Shown here in pieces: positions 7,826 through 14,957 of a stretch of 47,744 bases of DNA. The notes under the pieces were generated by a model. That model was not told the origin of the DNA and made no database searches. It was given only the letters and a program-made list of their open reading frames with translations. Source of the DNA: Tatumella saanichensis (GTDB taxonomy: Bacteria; Pseudomonadota; Gammaproteobacteria; Enterobacterales; Enterobacteriaceae); contig NZ_ATMI01000052.1 in NCBI RefSeq assembly GCF_000439375.1, positions 1 to 47,744 of the forward strand. Reading direction: 5' to 3'. Position 1 is the first letter of the stretch. Each line of letters starts with the position of its first letter. Both the position numbers and the translations under genes were made by a program.

Positions 7826-8182
7826 TTACTGCTCGCTGAGCCTCTGGCTTAGTTCGTAGCCCATTAATGGCCAGATTTTGGCAATCGCATTTGTGCGAGC
7901 AATTTTCTTTCCAATCTCCGCATCAAAGTTCGCGGAACTGACGCAGGCACTCTCGCCTGTCACTGTAAAGCCATTCTCTAAGACCAGAACACAAAAGGTG
8001 AGTCGATTGAGACTGTCAGCGCGACCTGCAGGTTGTGTACCCATATTGCTCTGCCCCAGAACACCCTCTCCAGCCGTGAAATAAAATTCACTTTTGACAT
8101 TGCGCTCAACATCACCAGGCGTTACCCGAGTGGCTGTTTTGCCTTTGGCGACGATCTCATTTTCGATTTCGCTATCAGTCAT
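7826..8182 (-). CDS. Phage N4 gp49 / Sf6 gene 66 family protein
   Basis: 118 residues. The C-terminal half carries the family signature ENGFTVTGESACVSSANFD followed by AEIGKKIARTNAIAKIWPLMGY, which I recognise from the N4 gp49/Sf6 gp66 family of phage proteins. The function of this family is not established. It follows the spanin genes and the Ala/Thr-rich gene in one leftward transcript, and a strong terminator lies downstream. Confidence 0.8.
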   Translation of the reverse strand: MTDSEIENEIVAKGKTATRVTPGDVERNVKSEFYFTAGEGVLGQSNMGTQPAGRADSLNRLTFCVLVLENGFTVTGESACVSSANFDAEIGKKIARTNAIAKIWPLMGYELSQRLSEQ

Positions 8183-8200
8183 AAATAACCTCTGTTCTGA

Positions 8201-8533
8201 TTACAGGAACTTATCTTTCAGAGCGACCAGGTCGGCTTCGGCGTCTTCACCGAGGACTTTCAGACCGTGCTCAACAAATTCGACGAAAGCGTCAAACTTG
8301 GCTTTGGCCTGCTCCAGCGGTGAGCTGGTTGCAGTGGTATCTGCTTCGGATGTTGCCTGAGCGGCGGTACCGCTGCCTGATGATCCGGTATCAGTTGACA
8401 CTGGAGTTTCGGCCGCTGCTGGGGCCTCGGTTGCCACTGGGGTAGCTGCTTCTGGTTCTACTACGGATTGATCTGACATTTCTTCTCTCTCTTTTTTCGT
8501 GTAAAGGCTTTTCAGCCACTGGATGAATTTCAT
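8201..8533 (-). CDS. Ala/Thr/Pro-rich phage protein with helical C-terminus
   Basis: 110 residues. The N-terminus is basic (MKFIQWLKSLYTKKEREEM), residues about 25-70 are low-complexity Pro/Ala/Thr/Ser linker, and the last 40 residues are an acidic amphipathic helix (FDAFVEFVEHGLKVLGEDAEA). Its start overlaps the Rz1 stop as ATGA. No known family is recognised. The linker and helix layout suggests a tethered interaction domain, but its partner is unknown. Confidence 0.6.
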   Translation of the reverse strand: MKFIQWLKSLYTKKEREEMSDQSVVEPEAATPVATEAPAAAETPVSTDTGSSGSGTAAQATSEADTTATSSPLEQAKAKFDAFVEFVEHGLKVLGEDAEADLVALKDKFL

Positions 8534-8817
8534 TTTTCTTGCGCCTCAATATTCCTGATCGCCTGGCGGTCGATATTGGCCTGGTTCAGCAAGCCGAATA
8601 ACTCAGCATTCAGCATCACGCTGTCGCCATAGGTGAAGGTGTCAGGGATTGCGGGTTTAGTGATTGGCGCTGTCAGTTCTGCCGGGATGGGCAGACACGG
8701 CATTGTGACTGTCTGGTACTCCGTTTGCTTTTGCTGCTTCGCGCAGCCGGTCAACAGCATCGCGATTAACGGCAGACTTAGCGCACTGGTCAGAAAGCAG
8801 GTAGGTTTTAATCTCAC
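8530..8817 (-). CDS. Rz1: Outer-membrane spanin lipoprotein (Rz1-like)
   Basis: 95 residues from GTG at 8817. The N-terminus is a lipoprotein signal (FLTSALSLPLIAMLLTGC) with LTGC lipobox, and the mature part is proline-rich at first (MPCLPIPAELTAPITKPAIP), as in Rz1 proteins. The gene begins inside Rz in another frame, the classic nested spanin arrangement, and runs on past the Rz end. With Rz it fuses inner and outer membranes in the last step of lysis. An ORF reading farther upstream is open, but the signal peptide sets the start. Confidence 0.82.
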   Translation of the reverse strand: MRLKPTCFLTSALSLPLIAMLLTGCAKQQKQTEYQTVTMPCLPIPAELTAPITKPAIPDTFTYGDSVMLNAELFGLLNQANIDRQAIRNIEAQEK

Positions 8818-9151
8818 TCTGTAGCGCCTTATTGTACTGGTCTGCGTCTGCCCGCTGCTGGAGCACATCAGACATGATTACGTTTTGCTTCTGGATGGCA
8901 GCGGTTAATTTCTGCACGCCGTCAGCCAGGTCATCGTTTTTATCCCGCAGCTCATTAATCTGCGCGTCTTTGCTGTCGCTCAGTCTTTCCAGTCGCTCGT
9001 TTGTCGCGGTTAACTGGTGGTTGCTGGTATTCAGCCCCCACAGAGCAACGCAGACGAGAAGGATGAATAAGCATGGGATGATGACGTGGGCGTTGTTGCG
9101 GAGCTTGGTATAGAACGCTTTGGATTTTACGAGCAGTGTCAGCCAGAGCAT
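8657..9151 (-). CDS. Rz: Inner-membrane spanin (Rz-like)
   Basis: 164 residues. Residues about 23-42 form one membrane span (VIIPCLFILLVCVALWGL). The rest is a periplasmic coiled coil rich in Asn, Gln, Asp and Lys, as expected of i-spanins. The C-terminal third overlaps Rz1 in another frame. It starts inside the end of the endolysin gene (13-base overlap). It acts after holin and endolysin to disrupt the outer membrane. Confidence 0.85.
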   Translation of the reverse strand: MLWLTLLVKSKAFYTKLRNNAHVIIPCLFILLVCVALWGLNTSNHQLTATNERLERLSDSKDAQINELRDKNDDLADGVQKLTAAIQKQNVIMSDVLQQRADADQYNKALQSEIKTYLLSDQCAKSAVNRDAVDRLREAAKANGVPDSHNAVSAHPGRTDSANH

Positions 9152-9783
9152 AAAACCCCCTTAGCTTTCAGTAGTCGTGCTGTTCTGTCGTCCAGGCCGT
9201 TAGTGCCGCCGTTGATGATTCGGGTAATAGCCAGTAAATCATCTTTGTCAGCCAGGGCGTTCAGGCCGTGATTACTCCACCATGCAGCAGCCGACTCAGC
9301 AGCCAGTGCGTACGTTGTTAACTGGTCAGGGTCTGCGATGATATCGACACCCAGCTGGTTAACGAGAGCCTGGTAATTACTGCGACCGGTAATCTGAATT
9401 AACCCGCGACCACGGAACCGGTAACCGTCACCCGATGCTACATCGCCATTCCCGTTCCGGTTGGCGTAGATGATGTTGGCTATCATCGGCTGGTCAGCCG
9501 GGTGAGCATTGGTACCGGCATCAACTCTGCCGTATTTCAGTGCATCAGCCTGACTTATTCGGTTGCCAAACATTGCCAGCAGCACACCATAGCGATAATT
9601 CAAACCTTCTTCGATCTTCGCAAACCCTGCTGATTCGTGTCCGGCCTGTGCGAGAAAGTGTGCCTGGCGGTATGGGTTGGTAATGCCAAACTTATTCATC
9701 GCCGCGTTAATATTCGGGAACCAGACATCGCGGAGATAATCACCGATACCGGTGGCGGACTGGAAATTAGTTGCCGTCAGCAT
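9139..9783 (-). CDS. Endolysin, glycoside hydrolase family 19 (chitinase-like lysozyme)
   Basis: 214 residues from ATG at 9783, which overlaps the holin end. The GH19 pattern is clear: HFLAQAGHESAGF carries the first catalytic Glu, followed by Y-R-F-R-G-R-G-L-I-Q-I-T-G-R-S-N-Y and the AAWWWS-like stretch SAAAWWSNHGLN. These enzymes cleave peptidoglycan glycan strands. No signal peptide or signal-anchor is seen, so release should depend on the holin. An upstream ORF extension is inside the holin frame and is not used. Confidence 0.9.
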   Translation of the reverse strand: MLTATNFQSATGIGDYLRDVWFPNINAAMNKFGITNPYRQAHFLAQAGHESAGFAKIEEGLNYRYGVLLAMFGNRISQADALKYGRVDAGTNAHPADQPMIANIIYANRNGNGDVASGDGYRFRGRGLIQITGRSNYQALVNQLGVDIIADPDQLTTYALAAESAAAWWSNHGLNALADKDDLLAITRIINGGTNGLDDRTARLLKAKGVLCSG

Positions 9784-10138
9784 CTGCTTCCTCCTTGCTG
9801 TCGTTGAGGCCGAATTTCTGGCGGGCAAATGCAAACAGGGAATCGACACCGATGTACCCGACTGCCGCAGATACCGGCCAGCAGAGTTCAGGCGGGAAAT
9901 TCCAGTGAAATATCGCGCAGATGGCGGTTAATGTCGGGTTGGCGAAGAAACAGAGAATGCCGCACATCAGTGCGCCGGCGATTCTGTCTGTCCATCGTGC
10001 TTTTCTGTTCCGTGACGTTGCGAGGATCGACATGACAAAGGCCAGGACAGAGTAACCTGCCTCGTTCCTGTGCGTGGCTAGCCATGAGAGCATCGCAGCC
10101 CAGGTGTCCGGCCTTTCGCTCATAGTCTGTTTCTTCAT
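9767..10138 (-). CDS. Phage holin, lambda S family, with possible dual start
   Basis: 123 residues from ATG at 10138. Three hydrophobic segments are visible (AGYSVLAFVMSILATS, AGALMCGILCFFANP, AAVGYIGVDSLFAFA), a class I topology, followed by a charged tail. The start reads MKKQTMSERPDTWAAML: a second Met at codon 6 after two lysines recalls the dual-start design of lambda S and P22 gp13, where the longer form is an antiholin. It sits first in the lysis cassette, after the late promoter and terminators. Confidence 0.85.
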   Translation of the reverse strand: MKKQTMSERPDTWAAMLSWLATHRNEAGYSVLAFVMSILATSRNRKARWTDRIAGALMCGILCFFANPTLTAICAIFHWNFPPELCWPVSAAVGYIGVDSLFAFARQKFGLNDSKEEADADGN

Positions 10139-10252
10139 AGTCACCCCCGAACGGGGATTGAGGTGTAGGGGATTCACCCGCTGCCGTTAACGCTTCAGTT
10201 CAGAGAGGATGTTTAACGGGTCGTCGATTGGCAGAGGGTGAAATTTGGGCAT

Positions 10253-10280
10253 AAAAAAAGGCCCTGCCGTAGCAGAGCCT
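10253..10280 (-). terminator. Second terminator downstream of the late promoter
   Basis: Read leftward, GGCTCTGC-TACG-GCAGGGCC is followed by seven T residues. It is the second of two terminators between Q and the holin, so late expression must need antitermination. Confidence 0.85.
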
Positions 10281-10306
10281 GGATGAATTGTCATATCGCA
10301 GAAACG

Positions 10307-10333
10307 AAAAAAGGCCCGCAATCTGCGAGCCCT
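10307..10333 (-). terminator. Late-promoter-proximal terminator (tR'-like)
   Basis: Read leftward, GGCTCGC-AGATT-GCGGGCC is followed by six T residues. It lies about 45-65 bases after the expected late transcript start, the position of the Q-controlled terminator in lambda. Confidence 0.85.
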
Positions 10334-10379
10334 TTGAATTTGACTGGATGGAAAGCATAAAATCCCACCATTGGTGTCA

Positions 10380-10408
10380 AATTTACCCAAAAAAGTGTAA
10401 TTGGTCAA
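10380..10408 (-). promoter_or_regulatory. Lambda pR'-like late promoter
   Basis: Leftward TTGACC (10408-10403), 17-base spacer, TAAATT (10385-10380). The run TTGGGTAAATTTGAC around the -10 matches lambda pR' as I recall it. The downstream TTGACA could be part of a pause element. Position right after Q and before two terminators supports the call. Confidence 0.8.
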
Positions 10409-10433
10409 GTGCAATCGTTTGGGGTTATCGAAT

Positions 10434-11057
10434 TCACTCGAAAGAGGTGGTAACGAGCCGCAACATTCTGTTGGCGTGATTCTCTGATTTATCCAGTTCT
10501 GAGATTAGCGAGTCGTAAAACTGACTTACGCCCCGCTTCCACTGGTCGGCTGATAAAGCATAGGCCACGCCACGATAAACCGACTTCCCCGGGAGCTTCG
10601 AATAACCTACCCCGGAACACCGGTTACACTCCTTTTCAGTGAATACCCCGCTCTCCTCTGTCTTTTCCCGATCACATGCACGACCGGTTCCGTGACAGTC
10701 TTTGCATCGGGCCCCAGGCGTTGCCGCAGAACGTGACCATGAAGCAAAAGCGAAAGTTGCGAGTGTTTGCACCACTTTTCCCTTAACCTTGGTTTCAAGT
10801 TTGCGTAAGGCGGCCACCTTATCGCAGTGCTTTAATCCGTGTTGTGTCAGTAACTGAATTGCCTTCCGCTTGTCGTTCTCACTCAGATCCATTTTGCCAC
10901 TGAAAGCTGTGAATCCGAGTGCAGAGCGACTCTGTACCATCCCGAACGCTCCCATAACATCAGTACCGGTTAATGCCTCTGATGCGGTTGCCCGTGGGGA
11001 GTCGGTGAATTGCGGAGATTTGGGGCTGTGAAATTTAACGGCGTTTTCGAGATTCAT
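10434..11057 (-). CDS. Q: Late antitermination protein Q (zinc-finger type, phage 82-like)
   Basis: 207 residues. The middle holds a zinc-binding block with CxxC-type pairs: ARCKDCHGTGRACDRE and later FTEKECNRCSGVGYSK, resembling the Q82 family. Q binds RNA polymerase paused at the late promoter and lets it read through the terminators before the lysis and head genes. The gene is the last of the leftward early operon and the late promoter begins within 30 bases of its stop. A CII-type site inside it on the other strand (10757) may drive an antisense transcript. Confidence 0.85.
   Translation of the reverse strand: MNLENAVKFHSPKSPQFTDSPRATASEALTGTDVMGAFGMVQSRSALGFTAFSGKMDLSENDKRKAIQLLTQHGLKHCDKVAALRKLETKVKGKVVQTLATFAFASWSRSAATPGARCKDCHGTGRACDREKTEESGVFTEKECNRCSGVGYSKLPGKSVYRGVAYALSADQWKRGVSQFYDSLISELDKSENHANRMLRLVTTSFE
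10757..10770 (+). promoter_or_regulatory. Candidate CII-activated antisense promoter in Q (paQ-like)
   Basis: TTGC-GAGTGT-TTGC fits the lambda CII recognition pattern TTGC-N6-TTGC and faces rightward, antisense to Q, as lambda paQ does. No clear -10 was assigned. Confidence 0.45.
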
Positions 11058-11166
11058 TAATCCTCCGCTTACTGCCAGGCTGTGCCGGGTAGCTGTGTGA
11101 TATTTTGTAGTGGGCTGTCGGGGTGATCGGGGTGAAGTGGTTGAGCATTCGGGTTAGCCAAATCAT
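11035..11166 (-). CDS. Possible small phage ORF overlapping Q start
   Basis: 43 residues. Its ATG overlaps the previous stop as ATGA and its end runs 23 bases into Q in another frame. It is basic at the C-terminus (GSKRRINESRKRR) and contains MLNHFTPITPTAHY. The overlaps favour a real, coupled gene, but it has no recognised homologue and the 5' region of Q could merely be open by chance. Confidence 0.35.
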   Translation of the reverse strand: MIWLTRMLNHFTPITPTAHYKISHSYPAQPGSKRRINESRKRR

Positions 11167-11336
11167 TGCTGTTCACCTCCTGACGAAAGCAGGATTGACA
11201 GCCAAAAAACAATCATTGGAGCTGCCAGTAATAGCTTCCACCCAAGAGGAACAGGAGCCTCCATTCCAAACCTTCGAGCTATTTCGGCCACCACTAGTAA
11301 ATCTGACGCGATACAAATCATCCCTAAGCCTTTCAT
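11163..11336 (-). CDS. Small phage membrane protein
   Basis: 57 residues with start ATG at 11336 overlapping the ninG stop (ATGA), preceded by GGGAGGGAGT as ribosome binding site. Two hydrophobic stretches are present: near the N-terminus (GLGMICIASDLLVVAEI) and at residues about 35-51 (LLLAAPMIVFWLSILL). Small membrane proteins are common in this part of lambdoid nin regions. Function unknown. Confidence 0.6.
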   Translation of the reverse strand: MKGLGMICIASDLLVVAEIARRFGMEAPVPLGWKLLLAAPMIVFWLSILLSSGGEQQ

Positions 11337-11908
11337 ACTCCCTCCCGCTGTTTAATCAGCTCTCTGGTTTTCTTCCTGTAACGCGCCCTGAGCGATTCCA
11401 GTTCTTCTCTGGTGTATCGGTGTGACTCGTTGTTGTTTTCAAGCGCCTCGACCCGCTCAGGCCCGATTTTGGCTATCAGGCTGAGGCGGTACGGTCCGAT
11501 ATTTCCGGAGTGATAGGTATTACAGGATGAACATTGGCTATGGCAGTTATCCTCGTTGAATCTGAGCTGACTGGCCTTTGCCGTAGTCCGGAAGTGCCCG
11601 GCGTGATAGCTGACCGCCGACCTGCTGCCGCAACTGATACATACCTCCCCGTCCCGCGCCCGAATGAAGTCGTTAAACGCCCGCTGAGTCATGTTCACCC
11701 AGTGGCTTAACGGCTTCAGGTCTGCTTTCCGTTCCCGGTGCGCTTTCCGATCGGCAATAGCCTGCCGCTCAGCCTGTTTGGCTGATTGGTGCTTGCTGTA
11801 TTGAATTGCGCAGGAGGTTGAGCAGACGACTTGAGTGGTGGTGCGGGGGAAGTATTTCGATTTACAGTGGCGGCAAGTTTTCGGTTTCGGCTTCTTCTGC
11901 CTGACCAT
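11333..11908 (-). CDS. ninG: NinG/Rap recombination nuclease
   Basis: 191 residues from ATG at 11908. The N-terminus has a zinc pair (KTCRHCKSKYFPRT, then VCSTSCAIQYS) and the centre an HNH-like zinc block (CISCGSRSAVSYHAGHF, then CHSQCSSCNTYHSGN), both hallmarks of NinG (Rap), the Holliday-junction-cleaving recombination protein of lambdoid phages. It lies in a nin-type region between early genes and Q. Confidence 0.9.
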   Translation of the reverse strand: MVRQKKPKPKTCRHCKSKYFPRTTTQVVCSTSCAIQYSKHQSAKQAERQAIADRKAHRERKADLKPLSHWVNMTQRAFNDFIRARDGEVCISCGSRSAVSYHAGHFRTTAKASQLRFNEDNCHSQCSSCNTYHSGNIGPYRLSLIAKIGPERVEALENNNESHRYTREELESLRARYRKKTRELIKQREGV

Positions 11909-12248
11909 CATCACCTCCATTTTCATCGCATTTGCAGACGCTGCATTCCAGGTGGTAAGGGAACGAGTTATCCAACTCAGAGAGCCAGCTTTTGCATTCA
12001 GGGCAGTACAGTGTTTCCCAGGGGACGCCGAATTCTGTTATCCAGCCAAGAACCTGCTTTGTCATTGGTATCGGTGGGATGCTCGACATGTCGTAGTTTC
12101 TGACAGATAGCTCTTTCTGAGCCATGTCTAATCGATGGTTTGCCGACGAAAGGTGCTGACGGGCAATAAGCAATTTTCTTCGTAGCTGGTAATTGGCTTC
12201 GGTTAAATCATTAATTCTCTTCCCCGGATGAATTATTGTTTTCATCAT
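11862..12248 (-). CDS. Zinc-ribbon phage protein of the nin region
   Basis: 128 residues if started at ATG 12248 (or 127 from 12245). The N-terminal third is a basic coiled region (ANYQLRRKLLIARQHLSS); the C-terminal part has CPECKSW and CSVCKC, a likely single zinc ribbon, followed by an acidic tail. It overlaps ninG at its end and the upstream small gene at its start. No defined family recognised. Confidence 0.6.
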   Translation of the reverse strand: MMKTIIHPGKRINDLTEANYQLRRKLLIARQHLSSANHRLDMAQKELSVRNYDMSSIPPIPMTKQVLGWITEFGVPWETLYCPECKSWLSELDNSFPYHLECSVCKCDENGGDDGQAEEAETENLPPL

Positions 12249-12360
12249 CACCTCCCAGGTCATAAAAGTTCGGACTCTTTGCGCTGTACAGTTCCTCACA
12301 GGTATCGCAGAGTTTGTTATCAGTGGCCGGGAAACCACAGGCTGTGCAGTCAGTTACCAT
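12211..12360 (-). CDS. Small Cys-rich phage protein
   Basis: 49 residues from ATG at 12360. CTACGFPATDNKLCDTC forms a compact four-cysteine zinc-finger-like unit (CxxC-x9-CxxC); the tail is acidic and Asn-rich. It overlaps the ninE-like gene upstream and the zinc-ribbon gene downstream. Function unknown; perhaps a nucleic-acid or protein adaptor. Confidence 0.55.
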   Translation of the reverse strand: MVTDCTACGFPATDNKLCDTCEELYSAKSPNFYDLGGDDENNNSSGEEN

Positions 12361-12526
12361 GCACCCTCCGCATTCTTGTTCTGTCCCACTTAGCCCGCAG
12401 CAGTACAGAGGCATGGTCGTAAGACTTAATCTCACTGGCGGCTGGGATTCGCTTTCGCTTGTTCTGGCTTAACCTGGTAGGCCGGAATATCAGGTTATCT
12501 AGTGCGCGCTGGGTTGGGCTAAACAT
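12350..12526 (-). CDS. ninE: NinE-like protein
   Basis: 58 residues, start ATG at 12526 after GGAGGAAGCGTG. The second half (KRKRIPAASEIKSYDHAS, then LLRAKWDRTRMRRVHG) parallels lambda NinE, which has an RKRK-P...SEIP block and ends in K-W-L-R-L-A-A-R-R-S-H-G. Basic, perhaps nucleic-acid binding; function of NinE is not known. It overlaps ninH by 8 bases. Confidence 0.6.
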   Translation of the reverse strand: MFSPTQRALDNLIFRPTRLSQNKRKRIPAASEIKSYDHASVLLRAKWDRTRMRRVHGN

Positions 12527-12710
12527 CACGCTTCCTCCGGATTCGTGTTGAGGTCATCAGCACGCCGTTAACGACGATGTGATGCTCACACTTGATATCA
12601 TTCTGGAGTCGCCGGATAGTGCCGCGGTTAACGTGAAGTAGCTCAGCCAGTTTTGTCATTGAAGGCTGGATTTTTAGCATGTTGGGTATTGATGCCAGTT
12701 GATGTGTCAT
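12519..12710 (-). CDS. ninH: NinH-like DNA-binding protein
   Basis: 63 residues. A helix-turn-helix segment is visible (MTKLAELLHVNRGTIRRL), followed by HHIVVNGVLM, which matches the NinH pattern AIVNGVLM. NinH is a small Fis-like DNA-binding protein of lambdoid nin regions with no essential role known. It overlaps the ninE-like gene. Confidence 0.75.
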   Translation of the reverse strand: MTHQLASIPNMLKIQPSMTKLAELLHVNRGTIRRLQNDIKCEHHIVVNGVLMTSTRIRRKRDV

Positions 12711-12731
12711 TCGTCCTGTTTCCTCTGCAAG

Positions 12732-13169
12732 TCACGACATGCGCCCGAAGTAATCGCCGCGATAAGTCACATCACGCAGTCTTACTCCGTTTCCTGCGGC
12801 CCATGCCGTTGAGTATTCGATCAGGCTTGTCATCCGTTTTACGCCCATCCGTGCTGTTGATTCCCGGATACTGCAAAACTCACCCTCAAGGCCAGTCGTT
12901 ACCATCCCCGGACAACCCGTTGCCATTGCGTGACCTGACACAAACAATGCCTTCCAGTCGATAAGCGCCAATTTCTGTCGTTGCCATAACGCCTGATTTG
13001 AGACGTCAGCACACAACGCATGGAACATATCGTTCTGCGGTAAAGTTCGCTTTGAGTCGTTGATGGTTACCGTTAGTGGCCGGTGGTCGTCGGTAGGTAG
13101 CTGTTCGATGAAGTCTTTGAGATTTTGCTTTATCCGGTTATCTCTGAGGTAGAAAACCGTTTTATCCAT
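12732..13169 (-). CDS. ninB: NinB/Orf recombination mediator
   Basis: 145 residues from ATG at 13169. It matches NinB (lambda Orf): an N-terminal SKRTLPQNDMFHALCADVS-like block, KLALIDWKALFVSGHAMATG in the middle and a C-terminal VRLRDVTYRGDYF. Orf helps load recombinases on SSB-coated single-stranded DNA. Placement among nin genes and the presence of phage ERF and SSB fit this role. Confidence 0.88.
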   Translation of the reverse strand: MDKTVFYLRDNRIKQNLKDFIEQLPTDDHRPLTVTINDSKRTLPQNDMFHALCADVSNQALWQRQKLALIDWKALFVSGHAMATGCPGMVTTGLEGEFCSIRESTARMGVKRMTSLIEYSTAWAAGNGVRLRDVTYRGDYFGRMS

Positions 13170-13173
13170 ACTG

Positions 13174-13470
13174 CTACCGGCTGATGCCGAATGTCTGGTG
13201 AAGCGCTGATTCCATTTTTCCCACACAGGCCTTAATGCGGCGTAGCTCAGTTTCCGGGAACGGGCTGGAGGCCATATTCCGCAGGCATTTCTGTAGCGGG
13301 ATACTCTTCACCTTGTTCATACGGTTGCGGGCGTATGCTCTCATTGATTTAGGGATGCTGCGACCGTCTGCCCGGGCCGTAGCTCGGCATAGTTCAGCGT
13401 GAAGAATGGTTTCAGGAAACTCACTGTATTCCTGGTCGATAATCTCTCTTGCGGTGCGTGTTTCGTTCAT
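13174..13470 (-). CDS. Phage protein of unknown function upstream of ninB
   Basis: 98 residues from ATG at 13470. Sequence is basic with scattered cysteines and reads MNETRTAREIIDQEYSEF at the start; no motif is recognised. It ends 4 bases before the ninB start. A terminator lies between it and the helicase gene, so it may be under antiterminated transcription. Confidence 0.6.
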   Translation of the reverse strand: MNETRTAREIIDQEYSEFPETILHAELCRATARADGRSIPKSMRAYARNRMNKVKSIPLQKCLRNMASSPFPETELRRIKACVGKMESALHQTFGISR

Positions 13471-13492
13471 AGGTATCTCCAAATTCAGGCAC

Positions 13493-13512
13493 AAAAAAAC
13501 CGCATTAAGCGG
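13493..13512 (-). terminator. Terminator after the helicase gene
   Basis: Read leftward, CCGC-TTAAT-GCGG with seven T residues follows, 11 bases after the helicase stop. N-modified polymerase would be expected to pass it to reach nin genes and Q. Confidence 0.75.
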
Positions 13513-13523
13513 CGGTGGTTTAA

Positions 13524-14957
13524 TTAAAACGCTGGCTTCTTCGGTCTTCCGGATGGCTGCTGTCTGGCGTCTCTAGTTTGGCGGGCTGACTGCTGATCCA
13601 TATCGAAAATGGCTCCATTCTGTTGCATGCAGAACACCGTTCCTGTAGAGCCGTGCCGGTTTAGCCTCAGGATTAACTCTGTTTCGCTCGGAGGGACACT
13701 GTCATCAAAAGCCCCTTCTCGGTGGACGCCCACCCAATAATCACAATCCTGCTCAATTTGACCGGTATCGCGGGAATCACTAGGCAGTGGACGCTTATTA
13801 ACTCGCTTCTCAAGCTCACGATTAAGCTGGGTCAGGAGTACGACAACGCATCCAAGCTCTTTCGCAAGATTTTTAAGCCCCTTGGTGATCAAACCGTAAG
13901 CCAGGTCGTTACGATCGGCTTTCTCAGCAGTCATTAGCGTCAAATAATCGACCAAAACCATGCCCACCCCCCCCTTTTGGCGTTTGACTTTGCGGCATTC
14001 GGCAACGATGTGAGCAAGGGACAGGCCCGGAGTATCATCGATATACAGCAGGTCTAACTCACTCAGCCGGTGAGCGGTTTTCAGCGCCTTATCGAAATCG
14101 GCGTCATAGTCACCTTCGTAATCTGAATCTTCGTCATTGGCCGGAACGTAGAAAATATTCGGGTTAACGCCGGATTTCTGTCCGACCAACTTTTCCAGAA
14201 TCTGATCTGATGGCATCTCAAGGCTGAACATCAATGCGGGCTTCTGCTCCTTGACGGCGCAGTTAATCGCCATTTGGGAATACAGCGTTGTTTTACCCAT
14301 TTTTGGCCTTGCACCAATGACGAATAGCGACCCTTTAACCAGACCTTTCGGCGATAACATCCGGTCTAGGGACGGGATGCCGGAGCTTAGGCCACGCTGC
14401 TCTCCCTGAGGATCGAAACGCTTCTCTAAGTCAGTTACCCAATCGCCCATCACGTCTGTGAAGGTTCTCAGCCCACGGCGGTTGCCGGTCTTTGCATAGT
14501 CGGAGATCTGACTTGCTAGGCTACTGACTGCCTCCAACTTTTCGACTGCGCTTTGAGTGGTTCGGGCATAAAGCATTTCTGTAGCCTGCGCCAGTTTCTG
14601 GATAGCAAACCGCTCCATGGCGTGCTCACGGATAACCATGGCGTAGCTGACGATATTGGCTGCCGATGGGGTGTTTTTGCACATGTCAGCGAGATACCCG
14701 ATACCGCCGCAACTGTCCAGTAGCCCGCGCTTTGTCAGCTCCTCGGAAATGGTAATTAGGTCTGCTGGCTGGTTACGCTTGGTCAGATCGCGGATAACAT
14801 CGAATAAGTTTCCATGAATCTTGCTGTAGAAACTTTCTGGCTTGAGTAGCGATAAAACCTTTTGAGTTCGCTCTTCGCCGCCATCAAGCATCAGCCCACC
14901 AATGACTGACTGCTCAGCATCATTGCTGTGCGGGGGTAACATAATTCCATTGCTCAC
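13524..14957 (-). CDS. Phage replicative helicase, DnaB family
   Basis: 477 residues, the length of DnaB. The N-domain begins PPHSNDAEQSVIGGLM, the linker is helical, and the RecA-like C-domain has Walker A GARPKMGKTTL (about residue 207) and Walker B MVLVDYLTLM. It unwinds phage DNA at the fork. It overlaps the initiator gene by four bases (ATGA), the usual initiator-helicase pair, here as a P22-type DnaB rather than a lambda P loader. Confidence 0.93.
   Translation of the reverse strand: MSNGIMLPPHSNDAEQSVIGGLMLDGGEERTQKVLSLLKPESFYSKIHGNLFDVIRDLTKRNQPADLITISEELTKRGLLDSCGGIGYLADMCKNTPSAANIVSYAMVIREHAMERFAIQKLAQATEMLYARTTQSAVEKLEAVSSLASQISDYAKTGNRRGLRTFTDVMGDWVTDLEKRFDPQGEQRGLSSGIPSLDRMLSPKGLVKGSLFVIGARPKMGKTTLYSQMAINCAVKEQKPALMFSLEMPSDQILEKLVGQKSGVNPNIFYVPANDEDSDYEGDYDADFDKALKTAHRLSELDLLYIDDTPGLSLAHIVAECRKVKRQKGGVGMVLVDYLTLMTAEKADRNDLAYGLITKGLKNLAKELGCVVVLLTQLNRELEKRVNKRPLPSDSRDTGQIEQDCDYWVGVHREGAFDDSVPPSETELILRLNRHGSTGTVFCMQQNGAIFDMDQQSARQTRDARQQPSGRPKKPAF

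Noticed and set aside
10187-10414. 75-residue leftward reading frame between Q and holin
   Set aside because: It runs through the late promoter and two terminators; a 21-residue remainder after the second terminator has no ribosome binding site.
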